The translations under genes were made by a program, and so were the position numbers. A DNA stretch of 5,509 bases from Betaproteobacteria bacterium (GTDB taxonomy: Bacteria; Pseudomonadota; Gammaproteobacteria; Burkholderiales; SG8-39): contig JAAOZY010000318.1 in assembly GCA_012274205.1 (NCBI GenBank), positions 1-5,509 on the forward strand, written 5' to 3'. Below the pieces are notes generated by a model that searched no databases, was not told where the DNA came from, and saw only the letters and a program-made list of their open reading frames with translations. Positions 1 through 5,509 of this stretch are shown one piece after another; positions within the stretch are counted from its first letter, which is position 1; each line of letters starts with the position of its first letter.

Positions 1-1306
1 ATCCTGGGAGGGCCGCCCCGGCGTGGTGCACATCGACGTGCCCGAGAACATCATGAATACCAAGTTCAAGGCGGACCCCGCGTTCTGGGCGCCGCACCAG
101 TACCGCCGCACCGCCGCCACCGTGCCCGCCGCGGACTTGATCGAGCGCGCCGCCGACATGCTGATCGCCGCCGGGCAGCCCTTGATTCATGCCGGCAGCG
201 GGGTCATCCATGCGGCTGCGTATGCCGAACTGCGCCAGGTGGCGGAGTTGCTGTGCGCGCCGGTGACCACCAGCTGGTCGGCGCGCGGCGTGCTGCCCGA
301 GACTTCCGAGCTGTCGCTGCCGATGATACACATCAAGCTGAACAACCAGGCGCGCAACGACGCCGACGTGGTGCTCGCGCTGGGCACGCGCCTGGGCGAG
401 ACCGACTGGTGGGGCAAGGCGCCGTACTGGAGTCACCCGTCGAAACAGAAAATGATCCAGGTCGATGCCGATGGCGAAATGCTGGGCATGAACAAGCCCG
501 CGGACATTGCGATCCTCGGCGACGCCAGGTTGTTCCTCGGCGCCCTCGCGTTGCGGCTGGAGGCGAGGAAAGGGGAAATCCGCAGCGAAGCGCGGCAGAA
601 GAACATCACGCGTTACAACGAGACCAAGCGGCGCGACCGCGCGGGCTGGGACCGGGCGCTCGCGGACCTTTCGGCGCCGATGAATTCGGCACATGTGGCG
701 AGCGCGTGCCGCGAGTTCTTTGCCGACGACGCGATCCTCGTCGCCGACGGCGGCAATACCACCATCTGGGCCAGCTTCTATCACCAGATGCGGGTGCCGA
801 ATACGCTGTTGTCGACGTTCAAGTTCGGCATGCTCGGCGCGGGCGTGGCGCAGGCGCTGGGGGCCGCAGTGGCGCTTCCCGGGCGCGAGGTGGTGTGCAT
901 CATCGGCGACGGCGCCATGGGTTTCCATCCGCAGGAAATCGAGACCGCGGTGCGCAACCGGCTCAAGGTAATCTACCTGGTGCTGTGCGACAAGGCCTGG
1001 GGCATGGTGAAGATCAACCAGTCGTTCAGCCTGCGCCCGGTGAAGACCATGTTGAAGAAACATCTCGATGCGGGTGAAAACATCGGTACCGATCTGGGCG
1101 AAATCGAGTTCGACAAGCTGGCGGTGTCGATGGGTGCGCACGGCGAGCGCGTGTCCGACCCGAAACAACTCAGGCCCGCGCTGGAGCGCTGCCGCGCGAG
1201 CGGCCGCTGCGCCGTGATCCACGTCGATGTGAACCCGGTGAAACACATGTGGGCGCCGGGCCTGATCCACTTCAAGGACATGCACCAGGAGCCGAAGGGG
1301 AAATAG
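1..1306 (+). CDS. Thiamine-diphosphate-dependent enzyme, acetolactate-synthase-like (5' partial)
   Basis: This is the C-terminal 434 residues of a ThDP enzyme. The reading frame is already open at base 2 (SWEGRPGVVHIDVPENIMN, a typical end of the N-terminal PYR domain), so the ATG at 53 and the GTG at 23 are internal. Such enzymes usually have about 550-600 residues, so most of the PYR domain with its catalytic Glu is missing. The central domain spans about 137-560 (LIHAGSGV, then LALGTRLGETDWW). The C-terminal ThDP domain spans about 690-1240: DGGNTTIW, then KFGMLGAGVAQALGAA, then GDG at 905-913, then EIETA, ending in LCDKAWGMVKINQ. In acetolactate synthases the last segment reads NN..xGMV.QW, so the second metal-binding Asn is Asp here (989-991). 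The family makes or breaks C-C bonds next to a carbonyl in the cytoplasm. FAD use and substrate cannot be decided. Two SDR genes follow directly, which argues for a specialised pathway and against branched-chain amino-acid synthesis. No ilvN-like small subunit gene follows. The superfamily is secure; the reaction is unknown. Confidence 0.9.
   Translation, partial: SWEGRPGVVHIDVPENIMNTKFKADPAFWAPHQYRRTAATVPAADLIERAADMLIAAGQPLIHAGSGVIHAAAYAELRQVAELLCAPVTTSWSARGVLPETSELSLPMIHIKLNNQARNDADVVLALGTRLGETDWWGKAPYWSHPSKQKMIQVDADGEMLGMNKPADIAILGDARLFLGALALRLEARKGEIRSEARQKNITRYNETKRRDRAGWDRALADLSAPMNSAHVASACREFFADDAILVADGGNTTIWASFYHQMRVPNTLLSTFKFGMLGAGVAQALGAAVALPGREVVCIIGDGAMGFHPQEIETAVRNRLKVIYLVLCDKAWGMVKINQSFSLRPVKTMLKKHLDAGENIGTDLGEIEFDKLAVSMGAHGERVSDPKQLRPALERCRASGRCAVIHVDVNPVKHMWAPGLIHFKDMHQEPKGK
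1295..1300 (+). promoter_or_regulatory. Ribosome binding site that fixes the GTG start of the extended SDR
   Basis: AAGGGG lies 5 bases before the GTG at 1306, inside the last codons of the upstream ThDP gene. A second purine-rich stretch, AGGAG at 1287-1291, is 14 bases away and less suitable. Together with the Rossmann strand beginning four residues after the GTG, this supports 1306 over the upstream in-frame ATG at 1249. Confidence 0.6.
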
Positions 1307-2280
1307 TGGCTGCCCCGCGCGTGCTCGTGACCGGCGCGGCCGGCTACCTCGGCAGCCAGCTGATCGCGGCGCTCGCCGGGGATGCAGCGCGCCGGCCCGC
1401 CGCGCTGGTGGCGATGGATGTGCGCGAGCTGTCGCCCGAGAGACGCCTGCAAGGCGTCGCCTACGAGACGGCCGATATCCGCGCCCCCGGGCTGGAGGCG
1501 ATGCTGGCGCGCCACGCGATCGATACCGTGGTGCACCTCGCATCCATTGTCACGCCGGACCGGGACAGCAAGCGCGAGTTCGAGTACTCGGTGGATGTGC
1601 TCGGGACGGAAAATTTGCTCAAGGCCTGCGTCGCCGCGGGCGTGAGGAAAATCGTCGTGTCCTCCAGCGGCGCGGCCTACGGCTATCACGCTGACAATCC
1701 GGCCTGGATCAGCGAGGATCAGCCGATCCGCGGCAACCAGGAATTCGCCTATTCCTGGCACAAGCGCCTGGTCGAGGAAATGCTGGCGCGATACCGGGTG
1801 GAGGCGCCGGAGCTGGCGCAGGTGGTGTTTCGCATCGGCACCATACTCGGCGAAACGGTGAAGAACCAGATCACCGACCTGTTCGACAAGCCGCGGCTGA
1901 TCGCGATCCGCGGCTCGGACAGTCCGTTCGTGTTCATCTGGGACCGCGACGTGGTCGGCTGCATGATCGAGGCCGTATACTCTGATCGCTGCGGCATCTA
2001 CAATCTTGCCGGCGACGGTGCCCTGCGCATACAGGAGATCGCGGCGCGCCTGGACAAGCGCTGCGTGGTGTTGCCGGCATGGCTGCTGCGCTCGGCGCTG
2101 GCGCTGCTCAAGCCGCTCGGGTTGACCCAGTACGGGCCGGAGCAGGTGAACTTCCTGCGCTACCGGCCGGTGCTCGCGAATCACCGGCTGAAGAACGAGT
2201 TTGGCTACGTGCCGAAAAAAACTTCGGCCGAGGTGTTCGAGTTCTACCTCGCGGCGCGCGCGCGGCGCAGCGACTCATGA
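1306..2280 (+). CDS. Extended SDR, NAD-dependent epimerase/dehydratase family
   Basis: This is a cytoplasmic oxidoreductase of 324 residues, normal for an extended SDR. The N-terminal Rossmann motif is GAAGYLG (residues 10-16). Asp38 in VAMDVREL, at the end of the second strand, points to NAD(H) binding. VVHLAS (75-80) is the usual fourth strand. The catalytic residues are visible as Ser121 in SSSGAAYG and Tyr149/Lys153 in YSWHK, matching the spacing in GalE-type enzymes. The C-terminal half contains FRIGTILGE, FVFIWDRDVV and GIYNLAGDG, typical of the substrate-binding part of this family. The GTG start shares one base with the TAG stop of the ThDP gene (TAGTG), and the TGA stop overlaps the ATG of the next gene, so translation is probably coupled on both sides. 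Relatives act on nucleotide sugars, 3-beta-hydroxysteroids or other hydroxy/keto compounds. No sugar-nucleotide genes are nearby, so a non-sugar substrate derived from the ThDP reaction is plausible, but this is inference. Confidence 0.9.
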   Translation: MAAPRVLVTGAAGYLGSQLIAALAGDAARRPAALVAMDVRELSPERRLQGVAYETADIRAPGLEAMLARHAIDTVVHLASIVTPDRDSKREFEYSVDVLGTENLLKACVAAGVRKIVVSSSGAAYGYHADNPAWISEDQPIRGNQEFAYSWHKRLVEEMLARYRVEAPELAQVVFRIGTILGETVKNQITDLFDKPRLIAIRGSDSPFVFIWDRDVVGCMIEAVYSDRCGIYNLAGDGALRIQEIAARLDKRCVVLPAWLLRSALALLKPLGLTQYGPEQVNFLRYRPVLANHRLKNEFGYVPKKTSAEVFEFYLAARARRSDS

Positions 2281-3086
2281 AGCGGCGCGATTTCACCGGC
2301 ACGGTCGTGGTGATCACCGGCGCCGCGGGCGGCCTCGGTCGGGCCTTGGCATTCGCATTCGCCGCAGCCGGTGCGCGCATTGCGGCGCTCGACCGCGATG
2401 CGGCCGGGGCCGAGGCGCTGGCAGCCGAACTGCGCAGCCGGGACCGCCAGGCGCTGGCCATCGTCTGCGATGTGACCGACTCCGCCGCCTGTGAGCGGGC
2501 ATTGGCGGCGGTGATCACCTCCTGGGGACGCGTCGACGTCCTCGTCAACAATGCCGGCATCAGCCATCGCAGCGCCTGGCGGCGCACCGATCCGGGGGTG
2601 ACCCGGCGCGTGATGGAGGTGGATTTTTTCGGCGCGGTCAATAGCACGCGCGCGGCGCTCGATGCGCTGCTCGCCGCGCACGGGTTGATCATCGTGATTT
2701 CCAGCGTTGCCGGCTTCGCCCCCTTGATCGCGCGCACCGGTTACGCCGCGGCGAAGCATGCGCTGCACGGCTTTTTCGACAGTCTGCGCTGCGAACTCGC
2801 CGATGACGGGGTGGACGTGCTCATGGTCTGCCCCGCGTTCATCGCCACCGGCATCGACAGGAACGCGCTCGGCGGCGACGGTGCCGCGGCGCGCCACGCG
2901 CAGCAGATCGTCGGCGAACGCGCGCAGCCCGGGGACATCGCGCTGCAGGTGCTGCGTGCCGCGCAGCGCGGCCGGCGCCTGCTGCTGCCGGGGCGGACGT
3001 CGAAACTCGCCTGGTGGCTGAGCCGGCTCGCGCCGGCGTACTACGCGCGCGCAATGGCGCGGCGGCTGCGCGGCGAGATGTTGTAG
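2277..3086 (+). CDS. Classical SDR oxidoreductase with Asp at the tetrad Asn position
   Basis: This is a cytoplasmic NAD(P)(H)-dependent dehydrogenase/reductase of 269 residues. It has the cofactor motif TGAAGGLG (14-21), Asp39 at the end of the second strand (suggesting NAD(H)), CDVTD with Asp65, NNAG (91-94), Ser143 in ISSVAG, and Tyr156/Lys160 in YAAAK. The segment KHALHGFFDSLRCEL and a C-terminal tail rich in Trp, Leu, Tyr and Arg resemble DHRS7B-like and other lipid or steroid-type classical SDRs. That tail could lie against the membrane, but no clear transmembrane helix is seen. The catalytic Asn expected 40 residues before the Tyr is Asp116, in MEVDFFG. The usual PG after strand six is PA, in CPAFIATG. 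ATG 2277 is chosen because it overlaps the previous stop by four bases (ATGA) and the Rossmann strand starts at once. No good Shine-Dalgarno is present, consistent with translational coupling. The substrate is unknown. Confidence 0.9.
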   Translation: MKRRDFTGTVVVITGAAGGLGRALAFAFAAAGARIAALDRDAAGAEALAAELRSRDRQALAIVCDVTDSAACERALAAVITSWGRVDVLVNNAGISHRSAWRRTDPGVTRRVMEVDFFGAVNSTRAALDALLAAHGLIIVISSVAGFAPLIARTGYAAAKHALHGFFDSLRCELADDGVDVLMVCPAFIATGIDRNALGGDGAAARHAQQIVGERAQPGDIALQVLRAAQRGRRLLLPGRTSKLAWWLSRLAPAYYARAMARRLRGEML

Positions 3087-3238
3087 CGGCGGCGCGCGCG
3101 GCTGCAGATCAGGCTGCGCAGATTCTGTCGCGCCAAGCGACATTACCGCAAGCATCGTTCCGGCTTGATCCGCGTCAACCCTGCTTAGGCCGTGGTCTTT
3201 TTTCTTAAGTCACTGTGTGCACTTTTCCCGAAAGCGGC

Positions 3239-3266
3239 TTGCCGGTCCGATCCAGCTCGCTATACT
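3239..3266 (+). promoter_or_regulatory. Predicted sigma70-type promoter of the sensor gene
   Basis: The -35 box TTGCCG (3239-3244) matches the consensus at four of six positions. The -10 box TATACT (3261-3266) matches at five of six, with a 16-base spacer. It lies in the only relatively AT-rich stretch of the window, immediately upstream of a signalling gene. Transcription would start near 3273, giving a leader of about 20 bases that begins at or inside the Shine-Dalgarno sequence. Prediction is by eye only. Confidence 0.55.
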
Positions 3267-3281
3267 AGCTTGAAGGAGCTA
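3266..3281 (+). repeat. Short inverted repeat over the -10 end and the Shine-Dalgarno
   Basis: TAGCT (3266-3270) and AGCTA (3277-3281) form a perfect 5-base inverted repeat around TGAAGG. It overlaps the last base of the -10 box, the predicted start site and most of the Shine-Dalgarno sequence. It could be an operator half-site pair. It could form a hairpin hiding the Shine-Dalgarno only if transcription began further upstream. A repeat this short can occur by chance. Confidence 0.3.
3273..3278 (+). promoter_or_regulatory. Ribosome binding site of the sensor gene
   Basis: AAGGAG is a strong Shine-Dalgarno match, but the spacer to the GTG at 3292 is 13 bases, longer than the usual 5-9. No ATG, GTG or TTG lies closer in any frame, and an in-frame TGA at 3271-3273 rules out a start further upstream. 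The site therefore supports GTG 3292, possibly with reduced efficiency. Confidence 0.55.
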
Positions 3282-3291
3282 CGCTAATTTA

Positions 3292-5509
3292 GTGGTATCG
3301 CTTTCCTTCCTCCGGCGCCTTTCCATCCGCACCCAATTGCTGCTGCTGGTGCTGATCGTCCTGTCGCTATGCACCGCGTTTGTCGCGTGGCACGTCGCCA
3401 AGGATGCGCAGCAGGCGCGCGCGGCCGCTTACGCCAGGGTGACGCTGTTAGCGGACGACGTCGCCGATCACATCGATCTGGTGCTGCGCGACAATGAGGA
3501 AGCGCTCGGCATCGTGGCTGCGGAATTCCGCGGCGATCCACCGGTGCGCGCGCCGCGTTTCGACCCGGATCAGTTCATGCGCAACCGTCCGCAGCTCGCC
3601 AATCTCGGCGTGCGCGACCTGCACGCGAACAATATCTACTCGCACCGGACCAATCCGACACCGCCCGCGGCGGCGCTGAAATTTCCCTGGGTAGAGCAGG
3701 GCCTGCGCAGCGAAACCTTTGCCGCCAGCGACGCATTCCTGGGAACCTTGAGCGGCCGCTGGGTAACGGTGCTGACCTACCCGGTGCGCGGCGACGACGG
3801 CAGGCGCTCCGGCTTCGTCAACCTTTCGGTGGACCTGGCAGCGCTCAATCAGCGGGTGATGAGCAGAATACCGAGGGACGCGATGGTGCCGGTATTCGAT
3901 CGTGCAGACCGGTTTCTGCTGCGCTCGGTCGATCCCGCCGCCTGGATCGGCAAGCCGCTGCCCGCGGTGCAGGCGGCCGTTGTGCGAGGCATGCGCGAGG
4001 GCTTCGTCACTACGCGCGATGTGAGCGACATGGCGCGCATTTTTGCCGTGGTCACCATGCCGCGCACCGGCTGGCGTGTGTTCGCCGGCCTGCCCGAGGA
4101 CGAGGCATTCGCCGACTATCATGCCGCGCTCCGGCGCAGCATCGTCGTCGGCCTTGTCGCTCTGGTGCTGGTGCTGGCGCTGGCGCGGCAGATCAGCCTC
4201 GCCATCATTCGCCCGATTCGCGAGCTGGCCGGGGTTGCAGAAAAGGTCGCGGCGGGCAACAGTGCCGCGCGTGCCGGCGTATCCGGCCCGACCGAGATCG
4301 TGCAAGTGGCGCAACAGTTCAACCGCATGCTCGATGCGCTCGAGCGCCAGCGCGAGGAGCGGGCGGCGCTGACGCGCCACATCGAGCAGCTGTTCAAGCT
4401 TGCGCGCGACATCATCCTGCTGATCGGACCGTCGGGCGACATCATCGAGGCAAACGATGCCGCGAGCGCAGCCTACGGCTACAGCGCAGAGGAACTGCGG
4501 CGCATGAATATCCGCGATTTGCGCACGCCGGCCGCGCACGCAGAGATCGAGCGCAACTGGCACGACGCGCGCGGCCCGGAGGGCGTGCTGTTCGAAACCG
4601 AGCAGCGGCGCAAGAACGGCAGCACGTTCCCGGTGGAAATCAGCGCGCAGACGCTGGACATCGAGGGCAAGCGCTACCGGCAGAGCTTCGTGCGCGACAT
4701 CAGCGAGCGCCATGCCGCCGACGCACAGATCCGTCGCCAGAATCGTGCCTACGCGACCCTGAGCGAAACCAACCAGCTCATCGTGCGGCTGCGGGATGAA
4801 AGCCGACTGTACCCGCGCATCTGCAGCATCGCGGTCGAATATGGCGGCTACGCCTGCGCATGGGTGGGCCTGATCGACGCAGCCAGCAAGCGGGTGCTGC
4901 CCGCGGCCGTAGCCGGCAGGGCCAGCGACTATGTGGCCCGGGTCAGCATCAGCACTGATCCGGATCTGCCCGAGGGGCGGGGGCCGCTGGCGCTCGCCCT
5001 GCGCCAGGGCCAGCCCTACTACTGCCAGAACTTTCTCGACGATCCCGTCAGCGCACCATGGCACGCTGCGGCAGCCGAATTCGGCCTGCGTTCGGTGGCG
5101 GTGCTGCCATTGCGCCGCGGCGGCGCGTTAGTGGGCGCGCTCACCCTGTACGCGGCCGAGCCCGGCGCATTCGATCCCGCTACGCGCGCATTGATCGAGG
5201 AAATGGCGGGCGATGTGTCTTTCGCGCTCGACAATTTCCAGCGCGAAGCGGCGCGCCAACTCGCGGAACAGGCCTTGCGCCAGAGCGAGGAGCATTACCG
5301 CGCCATGCTCGATCAGAACGTCGCCGCCGTGTTCACGATCGACGATGGCAGGCTGAGCTACGCCAACCGCCGCGCGGGGGAGATCCTCGGCCATGCCGTC
5401 GAGGAATTGACCGGCATGGCAATCTTAGATCTGATTGTCGAGCCGGACCGGGAACAGGTCGCCGAATCCATGCGTCAGCTGCTCTCCGGCGAGCGCGAGT
5501 CGGTGGAGC
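3292..5509 (+). CDS. Membrane sensor protein, CACHE-HAMP-PAS-GAF-PAS, 3' partial
   Basis: The frame is open from GTG 3292 to the window edge (739 codons, no stop). TM1 is at about residues 15-37 (QLLLLVLIVLSLCTAFVAW), followed by an extracytoplasmic region of about 245 residues. That region reads like a double CACHE ligand sensor (DHIDLVLRDNEEAL, YPVRGDDGRRSGFVNLSVDL, then TGWRVFAGLP). TM2 is at about 284-306 and leads into a HAMP linker (Pro308, ELAGVAEKVAAGN, FNRMLDALE near 343-351). PAS with PAC follows at about 368-475 (ANDAASAAYGYSAEEL, then SFVRDISER). A GAF domain is at about 485-655 (ICSIAVEYGGYACAWVGLID, then SVAVLPLRRGGALVGALTLY). A second PAS starts near 667 (HYRAMLDQN, then ANRRAGEILGHAVEEL) and is cut by the edge. 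It should sense an external ligand and pass the signal to a cytoplasmic output. This domain order is common in GGDEF or GGDEF-EAL cyclic-di-GMP proteins, but a histidine kinase is equally possible because the C-terminus is not visible. It has its own promoter. Confidence 0.88.
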   Translation, partial: MVSLSFLRRLSIRTQLLLLVLIVLSLCTAFVAWHVAKDAQQARAAAYARVTLLADDVADHIDLVLRDNEEALGIVAAEFRGDPPVRAPRFDPDQFMRNRPQLANLGVRDLHANNIYSHRTNPTPPAAALKFPWVEQGLRSETFAASDAFLGTLSGRWVTVLTYPVRGDDGRRSGFVNLSVDLAALNQRVMSRIPRDAMVPVFDRADRFLLRSVDPAAWIGKPLPAVQAAVVRGMREGFVTTRDVSDMARIFAVVTMPRTGWRVFAGLPEDEAFADYHAALRRSIVVGLVALVLVLALARQISLAIIRPIRELAGVAEKVAAGNSAARAGVSGPTEIVQVAQQFNRMLDALERQREERAALTRHIEQLFKLARDIILLIGPSGDIIEANDAASAAYGYSAEELRRMNIRDLRTPAAHAEIERNWHDARGPEGVLFETEQRRKNGSTFPVEISAQTLDIEGKRYRQSFVRDISERHAADAQIRRQNRAYATLSETNQLIVRLRDESRLYPRICSIAVEYGGYACAWVGLIDAASKRVLPAAVAGRASDYVARVSISTDPDLPEGRGPLALALRQGQPYYCQNFLDDPVSAPWHAAAAEFGLRSVAVLPLRRGGALVGALTLYAAEPGAFDPATRALIEEMAGDVSFALDNFQREAARQLAEQALRQSEEHYRAMLDQNVAAVFTIDDGRLSYANRRAGEILGHAVEELTGMAILDLIVEPDREQVAESMRQLLSGERESVE

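Larger units (their letters stand above)
3087..3291. other. Intergenic region between the operon and the sensor gene
   Basis: This 205-base gap holds no credible coding sequence. The first part is G+C-rich and contains an imperfect hairpin at 3116-3131 (GCGCAG, loop ATT, CTG, bulged T, CGC) with no T-run after it. A weaker, mismatched hairpin lies at 3162-3181, and a run of six T residues at 3198-3203 starts 17 bases beyond it. That arrangement does not make a normal intrinsic terminator, so how the operon ends is not clear. The second half is visibly less G+C-rich and ends in the promoter of the sensor gene. Confidence 0.6.

Noticed and set aside
253..1077. Open frame of 274 codons on the plus strand in another frame of the ThDP gene
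   Set aside because: Very rich in Arg, Gly and Ala with no motif; it overlaps the conserved ThDP domain in the true frame.
1249..1305. Upstream ATG as start of the extended SDR
   Set aside because: It would add 19 residues that overlap the end of the ThDP gene and are not part of a Rossmann fold. GTG 1306 has a good ribosome site and puts the fold at the N-terminus.
973..2184. Open frame of 403 codons on the minus strand across the ThDP/SDR junction
   Set aside because: It spans two well-supported plus-strand genes and has no motif of its own; it is a GC-bias shadow.
2079..2276. Upstream in-frame extension of the classical SDR
   Set aside because: The extra residues overlap the extended SDR gene, are Arg/Ala-rich and lie before the Rossmann strand. 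ATG 2277 gives a normal-length protein and the usual ATGA overlap.
3162..3203. Possible intrinsic terminator: GGCTTGA/TCAACCC hairpin followed by six T residues
   Set aside because: The stem has a mismatch and only six pairs, and the T-run starts 17 bases after the stem, too far for an intrinsic terminator.
3014..3208. Small 64-codon open frame running from the end of the classical SDR into the gap
   Set aside because: It mostly overlaps the SDR gene in another frame, has no clear ribosome site and no recognisable motif.
3161..3241. Direct repeat CGGCTTG at 3161-3167 and 3235-3241
   Set aside because: Seven bases in a GC-rich region, not placed symmetrically around the promoter; expected by chance.
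3448..5064. Open frame of 538 codons on the minus strand, opposite the sensor gene
   Set aside because: The translation is low in complexity of the kind produced by reading high-GC codons backwards and shows no recognisable domain. The plus strand here encodes clear CACHE, HAMP, PAS and GAF domains.

Overview
The window is GC-rich (roughly two thirds G+C by eye), densely coded and entirely plus-strand. Its short overlapping junctions, GTG starts and the style of the multi-domain sensor suggest a proteobacterium, most likely a betaproteobacterium (Rhodocyclales, Nitrosomonadales or Burkholderiales type). That assignment is inferred from general appearance; no marker gene is present.

Left part (1-3086): a tight three-gene operon whose beginning lies outside the window. 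It holds the C-terminal three quarters or so of a thiamine-diphosphate (ThDP) enzyme of the acetolactate-synthase-like superfamily. Next comes an extended short-chain dehydrogenase/reductase (SDR, NAD-dependent epimerase/dehydratase type), then a classical SDR. The genes overlap by 1 base (TAGTG) and 4 bases (ATGA), so translational coupling is likely. A ThDP carboligase or lyase with two nicotinamide-dependent oxidoreductases looks like a small pathway that makes or breaks a 2-hydroxyketone or 2-hydroxyacyl compound and adjusts its oxidation state. The substrate cannot be read from the sequence. Two catalytic positions depart from the textbook residue, both Asn to Asp: the second metal-ligand position of the ThDP motif and the Asn of the classical SDR tetrad.

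Middle (3087-3291): a 205-base intergenic gap, less GC-rich in its second half. It contains no convincing gene or intrinsic terminator. A good sigma70-type promoter near its right end is followed by a Shine-Dalgarno sequence, and a short inverted repeat covers the end of the -10 box and the Shine-Dalgarno.

Right part (3292-5509): a large membrane signalling protein, open at the window edge after 739 codons. Its order is TM1, periplasmic CACHE-like sensor, TM2, HAMP, PAS, GAF, and a second PAS. The output domain (probably GGDEF, GGDEF-EAL or histidine kinase) lies beyond the window. Its own promoter makes it a transcription unit separate from the operon; a functional link is possible but unsupported.

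I did not find a CRISPR array, RNA gene, mobile element or defence system. The most interesting item is the ThDP-SDR-SDR cassette with its active-site substitutions.
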